DNA of 64,000 nt. It comes from CAWCUK01 sp963798775. GTDB lineage: Bacteria; Bacteroidota; Ignavibacteria; Ignavibacteriales; Ignavibacteriaceae. The notes under the pieces were generated by a model. It saw nothing but the letters and a program-made list of their open reading frames with translations. It searched no databases and was not told the DNA's origin. How positions within the stretch are numbered: the stretch's first letter is position 1; the number at the start of each line of letters is the position of its first letter. A program made the position numbers and the translations under genes. This document shows positions 17,119-25,891 of the stretch, one piece after another. The stretch spans positions 109,218 to 173,217 of the forward strand of contig CAWCUK010000006.1 in NCBI GenBank assembly GCA_963798775.1, read 5' to 3'.

Positions 17119-19086
17119 ATTTATTTTAATAATTTTATCATTCCTGTCAATGGAATTTACTACTTTCATTCCTTTTGTTACTTTTGCGAAAATAGAATAT
17201 TTCCCATTTAGATGTGGGTAAAAACCGGTTGTAATAAACCATTGTGAACCTTCGGTATTTTTACCCGCGTTTGCCATACCAGCAGTTCCTATTTCATATT
17301 TCAGCGGTGAAAATTCTGAAATTATTTCATAACCGGGGCCTCCCCAGCCGTTTCCTAAAGGATCACCTCCTTGTATAACAAATCCCGGCAGAACTCTATG
17401 AAACGGCAAATTATTAAAAATTTTAAGCTGTGCCAAGTAAAGAAAACTACCTACAGTAATGGGCGCATAACCCGGTAAAAATTCAATTGTAAATTTACCT
17501 TTCTCCGTTTCTATTTCGGCCGAAGAATATTTAAAGGAATTATACCAAAAATTTAAGAAGTTATTTTCTTCTTTGTGAGGATTGTTCCATTGTTTGCCAA
17601 ATTTTTCTATCGCCAATTTTTTAACGGAGTAAAGAGAGGAATTAGAAAAAATATTTAAAACTTCTTCACTAAATTCTTTTGAAATATTTTTACTTAAAAA
17701 GTAGAATGACTGAAGGCTCTCAAAATAATTAGGTTTGTATAAATATCTATTCACTTGCCGAAGTATAATTTGCTTTAATTTAGTTTTATTATTTTTGATA
17801 AAGATAGAATCAGCGCCTTCGGCCCCAATGGAAATATACGCGGGATCTGAAGAGGAAAGTGAAGTTAATAAAATTTTTCGTAAATGATTAGCGAAAAGTT
17901 GATTGTGTTGAAATTTGATTAAAGATTCTAATAATTTAATTTTATTATTATTTCCCGTTGAATTATATTCTTTCAACAAATAATTAAACGCCTTTTGATT
18001 ATCCCGAAATTCCGCCGCGAATTCGTACAGAAAAATTTTGTTTATACTTCCGGAATATTCTTTTAGTCCTTCCTCAAAACTCAAATTAAATTTTTTTGCG
18101 TATGTTAAAAATAAGTTTCCTTTTGCGTTTTCAGGTAATTTCTCATCTTTAAGTTTTTCTTCAAAATAATTTTTAAGAAATCTTTTATAATTGCCTTTCA
18201 GAATAACTTCATTTAACGAAATAGCGGCTTGCGATTGAATATTCGGATTACTATCGTCAAGTGTTTTTAGATATTTTAACAGATCTTTTTTCCCCGAATA
18301 ATTATAATAAACGGCGGCTTTAATGCCTTCAACTTTAATTATAAAATTTTTATCCGTCAAAACTTTTAATAAAAGATCCTCATCATCCGGAAAATATCTT
18401 ATTGATCTGAGTGAAGCTAATAAATACTGCAATTCCGCGATTTTGTACTTATTCTTGGAGTTAAAAAGGGAATCGTTTTTTATCGAATTAAGAATAATAT
18501 CTCTCAAATTATCCGCGTTACCGCTTCTGTAGATAGTAAACACGGCTTCAAATTTTCTTTTAGAATCTGATGAGTTTTTCAATTCATTTTTTAGGATGGG
18601 AAGTACTTCTTCTTTCCCCGCGATTTTTCTTAAATTAAAATTGTAGAGAGCTAAAGAAATTCCGTCTAATCTATTATACTTTTTTAGATATAAATTTGAA
18701 ATTTCATTTAGTGTATTAATATTCCCGACTTTGCCGATTGCTTCCAAACAGTAATGCATATTCGATGAACCGTCAGTTATCTTTTTTAAAAGGTATTCGG
18801 AGGATTGGGCGGAAGGGCCAAGCTGCCCGAGAGCGAAACAAATAAATTTTCCAAATTTGTCAAAATTCAACTTTGTAATAATTTTAACAAAGGAAGTATC
18901 TTCGCTTTGGGCCGCACATAATAGCCCGGCATTAACTTTTTGAACATCACTTGATGTTAGATAAGCATCTATAACTCCTTTATTAAATTCTTTTGTAAAA
19001 GTAGTTTTTACAAGCGCCGAATCATTCGGAGTATATTGGGCGAAACAAAAAGTTCCGGTTAAAATTAAAAATATTAATATCTTCAT
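17107..19086 (-). CDS. HEAT-repeat protein with C-terminal cyclophilin domain
   Basis: The 659-residue protein has a signal peptide (ILTGTFCFAQ) and about 480 residues of helical HEAT-like repeats. The C-terminal cyclophilin-type peptidyl-prolyl isomerase domain covers about residues 515-655: TEKGKFTIEFLP, PFHRVLPGFVIQGGDP, GTAGMANAGKNTEGSQWFIT. The catalytic Arg of FHRV and the FVIQGGD core are intact, so isomerase activity is likely. The export signal suggests a periplasmic folding factor with a client-binding scaffold. The start codon lies only three bases from the end of the GNAT gene, so the two may be co-transcribed. Confidence 0.85.
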   Translation of the reverse strand: MKILIFLILTGTFCFAQYTPNDSALVKTTFTKEFNKGVIDAYLTSSDVQKVNAGLLCAAQSEDTSFVKIITKLNFDKFGKFICFALGQLGPSAQSSEYLLKKITDGSSNMHYCLEAIGKVGNINTLNEISNLYLKKYNRLDGISLALYNFNLRKIAGKEEVLPILKNELKNSSDSKRKFEAVFTIYRSGNADNLRDIILNSIKNDSLFNSKNKYKIAELQYLLASLRSIRYFPDDEDLLLKVLTDKNFIIKVEGIKAAVYYNYSGKKDLLKYLKTLDDSNPNIQSQAAISLNEVILKGNYKRFLKNYFEEKLKDEKLPENAKGNLFLTYAKKFNLSFEEGLKEYSGSINKIFLYEFAAEFRDNQKAFNYLLKEYNSTGNNNKIKLLESLIKFQHNQLFANHLRKILLTSLSSSDPAYISIGAEGADSIFIKNNKTKLKQIILRQVNRYLYKPNYFESLQSFYFLSKNISKEFSEEVLNIFSNSSLYSVKKLAIEKFGKQWNNPHKEENNFLNFWYNSFKYSSAEIETEKGKFTIEFLPGYAPITVGSFLYLAQLKIFNNLPFHRVLPGFVIQGGDPLGNGWGGPGYEIISEFSPLKYEIGTAGMANAGKNTEGSQWFITTGFYPHLNGKYSIFAKVTKGMKVVNSIDRNDKIIKINLFQ

Positions 19087-19089
19087 AAT

Positions 19090-20209
19090 CTAAATTTTAA
19101 TATCATATATCCTGTAAGTTTTGTAGGCTTCACCTTTCATCACCTGCGCGCCTCTATTCATCATTTCATTATCTTCTAAAATCCAGCTTGCTTCTCCCAA
19201 ATCAATTCCGAGATTATGCGCGCGGTTTACTATTTCCCAGTAAAATACTGCGTCTAATCCTTTCTTCTGATATTCAGGTATAATTCCGAGCGTTATAATT
19301 CTGCACCATGGAACTTTTTTCTTTTGGGTAAAAAGTTTTAAAAACCAAACGGAAATAATCTTCCGTTCATTTGTTTAAAGATGTAATTATAGTCGATCAT
19401 TACTAAAGCAAAACCAATTAATTTCCCTTCTATTTCACCGAATAATACCAGTGACGGTTCAACTAAAGGTTTTAAATCTTTTGCCATAACTTCAAGTTCT
19501 TCATCCGTCATAGGTACAAAACCCCAATTGGGCGCCCATGCTTTATTATACACATATTTTACTTTTTCTAATTCCGCGTCAAATTCTTTTAAATTAAGCT
19601 GACTTATTTTAACGCCTGATCTTTTGCGGGCTATTTCAGCTACTCTTCTTAATTTTTCAGAACTTGTAACTTTTCTATTTTCTAATTTATAGGCGTAAAG
19701 ATCTTTTACTTTTTTGAACCCGTAATTATCGCAGAGTGAAAGGTAATATTCCGGGTTGTATGTCATTAATAATCTCGGCTCATCGTCAAAACCATTCAGC
19801 AGCATTCCCCATTCATCATTACTTGAGGGATTTGCGGGTCCGCGCATCATCTCTAAACCTTTTTCCTGCAGCCATTTTTTTGCCGTATCAAATAACGCGT
19901 TAGCTATTTCCTGATCGTTTATACATTCGAAGAATCCAAAAAATCCTACATTTTCATTATGAGTTTCATTATGCAGATCGTTTTTTATTGCCGCTATTCT
20001 TCCTACTAACTCGCCGTTTCTTTCGGCTAAAAAATATTCTGCTTGGGCATGTTTAAAAAGGGATTCTTTTCTTTATTTAAAATCTTTTTTCTATCCATTA
20101 TCAGTGGCGGTACCCAATAAGGATTATTTTTATAAATTTTCCACTGAAATTTTATGAACCGCATTAAGTCCTTCTGTGACTCTACGGTAGAAATTTTAAT
20201 ATTGCTCAT
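19090..20209 (-). pseudogene. GNAT-fold acyltransferase, candidate bacterial ceramide synthase; two frameshifts
   Basis: Three reading frames on the minus strand join into one protein of about 373 residues. Segment 1 starts at ATG 20209 after AAGGTGG (MSNIKISTV, YWVPPL) and stops at 20027. Segment 2 continues AEYFLAERNGELVGRIAAI and reaches a stop at 19338. Segment 3 continues LGIIPEYQKKGLDAVFYWEI and ends at 19090. Each break is repaired by adding one base to a five-A run (20055-20059 and 19340-19344). The family is a double-GNAT type with WVPPL near the N terminus. Such an acyltransferase is bCerS in the Caulobacter ceramide pathway, and the neighbouring serine palmitoyltransferase and epimerase support that role (inference). 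The breaks may be sequencing errors. Confidence 0.7.
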
Positions 20210-20224
20210 TTTTCCACCTTTAAA

Positions 20225-20261
20225 TAAAAAAAAGCATATCACTTTTTAGAGATATGCTTTT
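20225..20261 (-). terminator. Rho-independent terminator after the serine palmitoyltransferase gene
   Basis: On the minus strand an 11-bp stem (AAAAGCATATC with GATATGCTTTT, 20230-20240 and 20251-20261) has a 10-base loop and is followed by T-rich sequence. It separates the palmitoyltransferase from the GNAT gene 15 bases further on. Confidence 0.85.
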
Positions 20262-20284
20262 CCGGTTAAATTAAAATTAACAAC

Positions 20285-21475
20285 TTATATTAAACCTAAA
20301 TTTTTCCCCGTTTCTGTAAAAATATTTATGATGGCATCTAATTGTTCATCCTCATGAGTTGCCATATAACTTGTCCTCATCATTTGTCTTCCTTGAGGAA
20401 CTCCGGGAGAAATAAAAACATTAACAAAAACTCCGGCGTCATAAAGCATGCGCCACATTTTAAAGGCAATTGCGTCATCACCTACAATTACCGGTACTAT
20501 TCCGGTTCTGCCTTCTAAAACTGTAAAGCCGGCTTCTCTTAATCCTGTTCTAACTTTTTCGGCATTTCTTATAAGATTAGTAACTCTTTCCGGCTCGGCT
20601 TCCAGGATATCTAACGCGGCCAACGCTGAGGCTACTGAAGCCGGAGTAGGGGACGCGCTAAAGATTAATGCCGGTGAATGATGTTTTATATAATTTATAA
20701 CTTTTGATTCGCCTGCCACAAACCCGCCTAATGAAGCGAAAGTTTTTGAAAATGTACCCATGGTTAAATCTATTTCATCTTCAAGATCAAATTCACTTGC
20801 TGTCCCTCTGCCGCCTTTGCCGATAACTCCTACAGAATGGGCATCATCAATTAATATACGCGCGCCGTTTTCTTTTGCGATTCTATTTAATTTGGGTAAA
20901 TCAACAATTTCGCCGCCGGTACTGAATACACCGTCGCTTACTATTAATTTCCCGGCGTTTTCCGGTACTTTTTTAATAACTCTCTCTAAATCGTCCATAT
21001 CATTGTGCTTATAGCGAAGAAATTCCGCCGTTGCTCCTTTTGCCATTAAATTACCGGCAACAATACAAGCGTGATTGTCTTTATCGGAAATTACATAATC
21101 GCCTCGCTGTACAATGGTAGGAATTATTCCCTGCGCGGTTTGGTACCCGGTGCTGAATAATAAAACAGCTTCTTTCTTAAAAAATTTTGCTAATCGTTCT
21201 TCAAGCTCAACGTGGATATCTAATGTTCCTGTTAAATATCGGGATCCGGAACAGCCTGTGCCATATTTCTCAATTGCTTTAATCGCGGCTTCTTTTACTT
21301 TTGGATGTGAAGTTAGGCCTAAGTAATTATTTGAACCCGCCATAATCACCTTTTTGCCTTCTATTTGAACAACCGGCCCTTCGTTTTCTTCAATAGGTCT
21401 AAAATATGGATATAACCCTAATGCCTTTATCTCATCTGCTCTCGTAAACTCATAGCATTTTGTGAATAAATCCAA
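20285..21475 (-). CDS. spt: Serine palmitoyltransferase-type PLP enzyme
   Basis: The 396-residue alpha-oxoamine synthase has PLP-Lys in MGTFSKTFASLGGFVAG, the glycine loop GTGCSGSRYLTG and the DDAHSVGV motif. The family includes serine palmitoyltransferase, KBL and BioF. The N terminus ALGLYPYFRPIE and the absence of biotin genes favour the Bacteroidota serine palmitoyltransferase, which condenses serine with an acyl thioester to start sphingolipid synthesis. The start is TTG, with AGGAGG five bases upstream deciding it. The divergent epimerase at 21613 and the GNAT gene downstream fit a ceramide locus. Confidence 0.8.
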   Translation of the reverse strand: MDLFTKCYEFTRADEIKALGLYPYFRPIEENEGPVVQIEGKKVIMAGSNNYLGLTSHPKVKEAAIKAIEKYGTGCSGSRYLTGTLDIHVELEERLAKFFKKEAVLLFSTGYQTAQGIIPTIVQRGDYVISDKDNHACIVAGNLMAKGATAEFLRYKHNDMDDLERVIKKVPENAGKLIVSDGVFSTGGEIVDLPKLNRIAKENGARILIDDAHSVGVIGKGGRGTASEFDLEDEIDLTMGTFSKTFASLGGFVAGESKVINYIKHHSPALIFSASPTPASVASALAALDILEAEPERVTNLIRNAEKVRTGLREAGFTVLEGRTGIVPVIVGDDAIAFKMWRMLYDAGVFVNVFISPGVPQGRQMMRTSYMATHEDEQLDAIINIFTETGKNLGLI

Positions 21476-21612
21476 TCACTCCTCCTGGAATAATGAATGT
21501 AAATAAAATTTGAACTTTAATATAATAATATTAAAATAATTTTCTTAAATTTTGCGGTAAAATCTATAATTAAATAGTTTCAAAATCAAATAAATATATA
21601 CTGCTACAACTT

Positions 21613-22605
21613 ATGAACAAAAAACCTATAGCGGTTGTTACCGGAGCCAATGGCTTTGTAGGCAGCCATCTTGTTGATTTATTATTAGAAAAAAAATTTT
21701 CCGTCAGATGCGTTACCAGAAAGTCGAGTAATTTAAAATGGCTAAATGATAAAAATATAGAAAATTATAACTGCGGCTTATTCAATAAAGAAGGGCTTAG
21801 GGAAGTATTTAAAGACGCCGAATATATTTTCCACGTTGCCGGCGTTGTTAAATCTAAAAAACCGGAAGGATATTTTAGAGGTAATGTTGATACAACAAGA
21901 AATCTTTTGGAAATAGCGCTGGAATTTAAAAATAACATTAAAAAATTTGTTGTCGTCAGCAGTCAAACCGCGGCAGGGCCTTCGTTAGATGGGAAACCGG
22001 TAACGGAAGAAATGAAAGCAAATCCGATTACTACATACGGCAGAAGCAAAAGGGCAGAGGAAGAATTAGCTATAAGTTTTATGGATAGGCTTCCGATTAC
22101 TATTTGCCGCGCCCCTGCTGTTTACGGTGAGCGTGATACCGAAATTCTTATTTTCTTTAAAACATTCCAAAGCGGGTTGATGACTACGATCGGTTTTAAC
22201 AAAAAAGTTATCAGTTTAATTCATGTGAGAGATCTTGTTAATGGATTCTATCTCGCGGCGGTCAGTGATAAATCAAACGGACAAATCTACTTCATCAGCT
22301 CCGAAAAATATTATACATGGGAAGAAATAGGTGAAGTAACTTCAAAAATATTAAATAAGAAAGCTATTAAAGTTAAAGTTCCGCATCCGATTGTTTATTC
22401 AATCGCCGGTGTCGCGCAATTCTTTGCGCTGTTCAGCAGTAAACCGGCCACTCTAAATATTGAAAAAGCAAGAGATATAACTCAAGCCGCCTGGATTTGC
22501 GATACTTCTAAAGCTGTGCAAGAACTTGGTTATCATCAAGAAATAAGCATTGAAGAAGGAATAAAAAGGACGTGCGATTGGTATAAAGAAATGAAATGGA
22601 TTTAA
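21613..22605 (+). CDS. NAD-dependent epimerase/dehydratase family protein, candidate ceramide reductase
   Basis: The 330-residue extended short-chain dehydrogenase has the Rossmann motif GANGFVGSHL at residues 10-19, a Ser-Ser-Gln before the active site (VVVSSQTAAGPS) and the YxxxK pair in YGRSKRAEE. A hydrophobic stretch near residues 255-275 suggests membrane contact. The fold alone cannot give the substrate. CerR of the bacterial ceramide pathway is a member of this family, and placement divergent from spt suggests reduction of 3-oxo-sphinganine or oxidised ceramide (inference). Sugar-nucleotide epimerase activity is the alternative, but no sugar genes are adjacent. Confidence 0.65.
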   Translation: MNKKPIAVVTGANGFVGSHLVDLLLEKKFSVRCVTRKSSNLKWLNDKNIENYNCGLFNKEGLREVFKDAEYIFHVAGVVKSKKPEGYFRGNVDTTRNLLEIALEFKNNIKKFVVVSSQTAAGPSLDGKPVTEEMKANPITTYGRSKRAEEELAISFMDRLPITICRAPAVYGERDTEILIFFKTFQSGLMTTIGFNKKVISLIHVRDLVNGFYLAAVSDKSNGQIYFISSEKYYTWEEIGEVTSKILNKKAIKVKVPHPIVYSIAGVAQFFALFSSKPATLNIEKARDITQAAWICDTSKAVQELGYHQEISIEEGIKRTCDWYKEMKWI

Positions 22606-22642
22606 GATATTATAAGAATAATTAGATCAGTTTTTGTTTTTG

Positions 22643-22715
22643 TGGAGCTAGGCGGGATCGAACCGCCGGCCTTCTCGTTGCGAACGAGACGCTCTCCCAT
22701 CTGAGCTATAGCCCC
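22643..22715 (-). tRNA. tRNA-Ala (CGC)
   Basis: The 73-base cloverleaf has acceptor GGGGCTA paired with TAGCTCC. The D-arm is AGCTCAGATGGGAGAGC. The anticodon stem TCTCG/CGAGA encloses TTCGCAA, giving CGC. The T-arm is GGCGGTTCGATCCCGCC. Confidence 0.95.
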
Positions 22716-22779
22716 TTTTTTATAGTGCAAATATAATATATTTATTTTTAATATTTGCAAAATAATAGTAAGATATAAA

Positions 22780-23145
22780 ATGATTTATGAACCGATAAAC
22801 ATAAATGAAAAACTGAATAAGTTTTCCGACACATGGGCGCCCAAAAATATTGCGAAATTAAATGATTATAATCTTAAGGCTGCTAAAGTAAAAGGCGAAT
22901 TTGTTTGGCATAAACATATTGAAACCGATGAACTCTTTATTGTAATTGAGGGGGAACTTGAAATATATTTTAGAGACGGTAAGGTTTCACTAAAAGCGGG
23001 AGAACTTTTTGTAGTTCCGAAAGGTATAGAACATAAGCCTGTTGCGGAAACCGAATGTAAAATTTTGCTGCTGGAGCCGGCCGGAACCATAAATACGGGG
23101 GATGCCGGAGGTGATTTTACCGCGAAAAATGATGTATGGATTTAA
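22780..23145 (+). CDS. Small cupin domain protein
   Basis: The 121-residue single-domain cupin has motif 1 WHKHIETDELFIVIEGELEI (about residues 43-62) and motif 2 VVPKGIEHKP (about 85-94). The two His residues plus Glu and the later His could bind one metal. Such stand-alone cupins act as isomerases, dioxygenases or sensors, and no substrate can be assigned. Its stop codon abuts the end of the convergent NUMOD-repeat gene. Confidence 0.8.
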   Translation: MIYEPININEKLNKFSDTWAPKNIAKLNDYNLKAAKVKGEFVWHKHIETDELFIVIEGELEIYFRDGKVSLKAGELFVVPKGIEHKPVAETECKILLLEPAGTINTGDAGGDFTAKNDVWI

Positions 23146-23760
23146 TTACACTTTGTTCGGTGCGCTGTAAAATAAAAATCCTTTATACTGTTTATTTTTA
23201 TCTACATAGCGCTGAATTGAGGAAACCGGAATATTTAAATTCTTACTGCACTCGCTTATACTTTTAAATTCTTTTTCCATTTCAGGATTTTTAGCTACTA
23301 TTTTTTTTGCCCTCTGATTTTTAGGAATAAATTTTTTAACAATCTGGTAGTCTTTCTCATTTTCGAAAGCTATTTCAAAACTTTTTATCTTTTTAACTTT
23401 CTTGTTTAGTTTTGCCCTTAAAGTAGTTTCCGGAATTTCTAACATACTAGCGGCTTCGGCAATCGAATCGCATCTGATAGGATATTTTGTTTTTGATGGA
23501 AAAAGCAGCACGGCTTTTTTATATTTATTAGGAATTTTATGTTCGGGAATAGTAATCGGATGTTTTTCTTTATCCGCGTATCTCCAGTAATAATTTTTCA
23601 TTAAACGTTTGGATAAACAAGCTCTTCTTACCGATGAAGGAAAAGTACTAACAGATTTAGCGGCGGCGGTTAATGAGTGATAGGTTTGTACATATTTTCT
23701 GTCTTTATCGAATTTCCATATTTTCCTTGGTGTATTATCGATTACATTTTTTTTATCCAT
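23146..23760 (-). CDS. Protein of three NUMOD1-like DNA-binding repeats, no nuclease
   Basis: The 204-residue basic protein has three units of about 50-60 residues, each with an S(L/I)xxAxx...PxSxxR helix-turn-helix and a following aromatic strand: TYHSLTAAAKSVSTF with SSVRRA and YYWRYA; DSIAEAASMLEIPETTLRAK; FKSISECSKNLNIPVSSIQR with KGFLFYSA. This matches NUMOD1/IENR1-type modules normally fused to GIY-YIG or HNH homing endonucleases. No nuclease motif (GIY-YIG, HNH, LAGLIDADG) is visible here. It is probably DNA-binding. A free-standing regulator or a remnant of a homing endonuclease are both possible. Confidence 0.65.
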   Translation of the reverse strand: MDKKNVIDNTPRKIWKFDKDRKYVQTYHSLTAAAKSVSTFPSSVRRACLSKRLMKNYYWRYADKEKHPITIPEHKIPNKYKKAVLLFPSKTKYPIRCDSIAEAASMLEIPETTLRAKLNKKVKKIKSFEIAFENEKDYQIVKKFIPKNQRAKKIVAKNPEMEKEFKSISECSKNLNIPVSSIQRYVDKNKQYKGFLFYSAPNKV

Positions 23761-23821
23761 TATTGTAAAACCATTGTTTATTTAATTGAAGTAAAACGAA
23801 ATAATTATAGCCTGCCCTGTA

Positions 23822-24190
23822 TTAGCTGTTCAATAAGTTAAAACACTTCTCTTTTAATATATTCGGATGTATGGGTTTCAAAATAGTTAAACTTTTGGGA
23901 AAAGTAGCTGCGGCTTCTTTAAGTAATTCCGCGTTTCCGGCAATAAATAAAATTGGAATATTCTTTTCCTTCCTTATCTCTTTATTTGCTTCAATTCCGT
24001 TTATAGTATCTTTTAATAGTATATCTGAAATAATTAAATCAGGTGTTTCTTGAAAAGCTTCCTCAATTAAATCTTTACCTGCTTTAACATGTCTTATACT
24101 AAATAAACCGAAATTTTTTAACTGAAGTTTAAGGTCGAGAGCTATTATTGATTCGTCCTCGGCCAGCAAGATATTATATTTCTGATCCAT
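23822..24190 (-). CDS. Stand-alone response-regulator receiver
   Basis: The 122-residue single receiver domain has the acidic pair (AEDES), phospho-Asp in IISDILL and Lys in ILKPIHP. The usual Thr/Ser after beta-4 is Ala here (FIAGN), which may weaken signal transmission or alter the switch. Its N-terminal sequence is close to the receivers of the two cyclases at 10.8-13.2 kb (DESIIA), suggesting common ancestry. With no output domain it may act as a phosphate sink or diffusible relay. It lies 61 bases upstream of the NUMOD-repeat gene on the same strand. Confidence 0.85.
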   Translation of the reverse strand: MDQKYNILLAEDESIIALDLKLQLKNFGLFSIRHVKAGKDLIEEAFQETPDLIISDILLKDTINGIEANKEIRKEKNIPILFIAGNAELLKEAAATFPKSLTILKPIHPNILKEKCFNLLNS

Positions 24191-24366
24191 GCGCCATCTT
24201 CTGAAAAAAGTGTTTTGTTGTATATTTAATTTATTTCAAGAATATTATGTCTGTAGTGTTCATTATCATAAAGGATGAATATATTATATTAACTATTTAA
24301 GATGTGCGAGGAAAATTTAAAATTAAAAATGCGAAAACGCCCCATTTTCGCATTCAACATTATTTG

Positions 24367-24440
24367 TGCACCCGTAGGGATTCGAACCCCAAACCTTCTG
24401 ATCCGTAGTCAGATGCTCTATCCAGTTGAGCTACGGGTGC
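24367..24440 (-). tRNA. tRNA-Arg (ACG)
   Basis: The 74-base cloverleaf has acceptor GCACCCG paired with CGGGTGC and discriminator A. The anticodon loop CTACGGA gives ACG, whose first base is normally edited to inosine by TadA. The T-arm is GGGGTTCGAATCCC. Confidence 0.95.
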
Positions 24441-24661
24441 TTAAAATTTTTTAGAAAACAAATATAGTATTTCCTAAATTTATTTACAATTGAAATATAT
24501 ATTTTCGGCTAGTCAAAATTCGGATTATAAACATTGACGGTTCTTCTATTGCATCTGACTTTCTACAAAATTATATTTTATAATATATGATTCCCAGGTT
24601 TTAATTTTCCGCAAGCAAAAGCATATTTTATATTTAATTATTTTAAAAGATAATAACCGTT

Positions 24662-25774
24662 ATGATTTTATCGCCTGTAGAGTTGAGGCATGTGCTTCAT
24701 CAGAATCCTGAATTATCATTTAATGAATTTGAAACCACAAAATTATTAATGAATAATTTAATCCCGTTTGTTTCTGAAGGTATAATTAAAATTCATACAC
24801 CTTTACCAACAGGGTTATTAGTAGAGTATAAACCCAATTCCGGTTCATTTCTGCTGTTTAGAGCCGATATAGACGCGCTTCCAATAAAAGAAGAAAATGA
24901 TATTGCGTTTAAATCCAATAACAATTTTATGCATGCCTGCGGTCATGATGTACATACATCTATTCTTTACGGTTTTTTGCTTGAAGTGTTAAAGAAAAAA
25001 ATAGATAAGAATATACTTTTCTTATTTCAGCCGGCAGAAGAAACCGGCGGCGGGGCGATAAAATTTTTTTCAACAGGAATTTTTGACGATTATAAAATTG
25101 AGAACGCGTTTGCTTTGCATGTAACCGATGAGTATGAAAAAGGTACTATCGCTAGTACAGCGGGAGTGTTATTCGCTTCATCTTTAGAAGTTGATGTTCA
25201 ATTTATCGGTGAAAATTCTCACGTGGCTTTTCCTCAAAACGGGAAAAACGCTTTTAACGCGCTCCGGATGTTTTTGGATTCTGTTGATAAAATTCCTCGT
25301 AATTTAAATGAACCTTTCATTTTTGGGGCGGGAAAAGTTTCAGCCGGTGAAATTAGGAATATTTCGCCGGGTTTTGCTAAAATAGAATCTACTTTACGCT
25401 GCCTCAGCAATGAAATTGTTGAAAGATATTTTCTTCATTTAGAATTAATCTTAGAAGGTATAAAACTTATTACGGGCGTGGATTTTAAAATTACCAAAGG
25501 TACCCATTATCCTGAAGTTATAGTAAATCAGTATCTTTTTGAAACTGTTTTTTCTAATCTATCTAATAAATTTACATTCATCGATTGCGGTTATAAAATG
25601 ACCGGCGAAGATTTTGGTTTTATTTCTAAAAAAATTCCTTCATTTATGTTTTGGCTCGGAGTTTCGGAAGGGGAAATGCACGGGCTTCATAATTCAAAAT
25701 TTCTTCCCGCCGATGATGTAATAGAATTAGGAAAAGATGTGTTTAGTGAATTATTATCTGCTTTAAAATCTTAA
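24662..25774 (+). CDS. M20 family amidohydrolase (N-acyl amino acid deacylase type)
   Basis: The 370-residue metallopeptidase has metal ligands in RADIDALPI and HACGHDVH, the catalytic Glu in FQPAEETGGGA, a dimerisation lid in the middle third and a final His in GLHNSKF. The family removes acyl groups from amino acids or diaminopimelate in the cytoplasm. No lysine-pathway gene is adjacent, so the substrate remains open. It is monocistronic, with a 220-base leader after tRNA-Arg. Confidence 0.85.
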   Translation: MILSPVELRHVLHQNPELSFNEFETTKLLMNNLIPFVSEGIIKIHTPLPTGLLVEYKPNSGSFLLFRADIDALPIKEENDIAFKSNNNFMHACGHDVHTSILYGFLLEVLKKKIDKNILFLFQPAEETGGGAIKFFSTGIFDDYKIENAFALHVTDEYEKGTIASTAGVLFASSLEVDVQFIGENSHVAFPQNGKNAFNALRMFLDSVDKIPRNLNEPFIFGAGKVSAGEIRNISPGFAKIESTLRCLSNEIVERYFLHLELILEGIKLITGVDFKITKGTHYPEVIVNQYLFETVFSNLSNKFTFIDCGYKMTGEDFGFISKKIPSFMFWLGVSEGEMHGLHNSKFLPADDVIELGKDVFSELLSALKS

Positions 25775-25828
25775 AATTATAACTTGAGGAAGTATCTTTG
25801 GCTTTTTGAAAAATTGAACATTAAAAAA

Positions 25829-25879
25829 TCCGGATATTCCAATTGTGCTAAATTTATAAGCGAAATCAAAATATCCGGA
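25829..25879. repeat. Inverted repeat between convergent genes
   Basis: TCCGGATAT (25829-25837) and ATATCCGGA (25871-25879) form a perfect 9-bp dyad with a 33-base spacer in the 117-base gap between the convergent amidohydrolase and nagB genes. It may be a weak bidirectional terminator. No long T run adjoins it. Confidence 0.4.
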
Positions 25880-25891
25880 AGTAATTAAATA

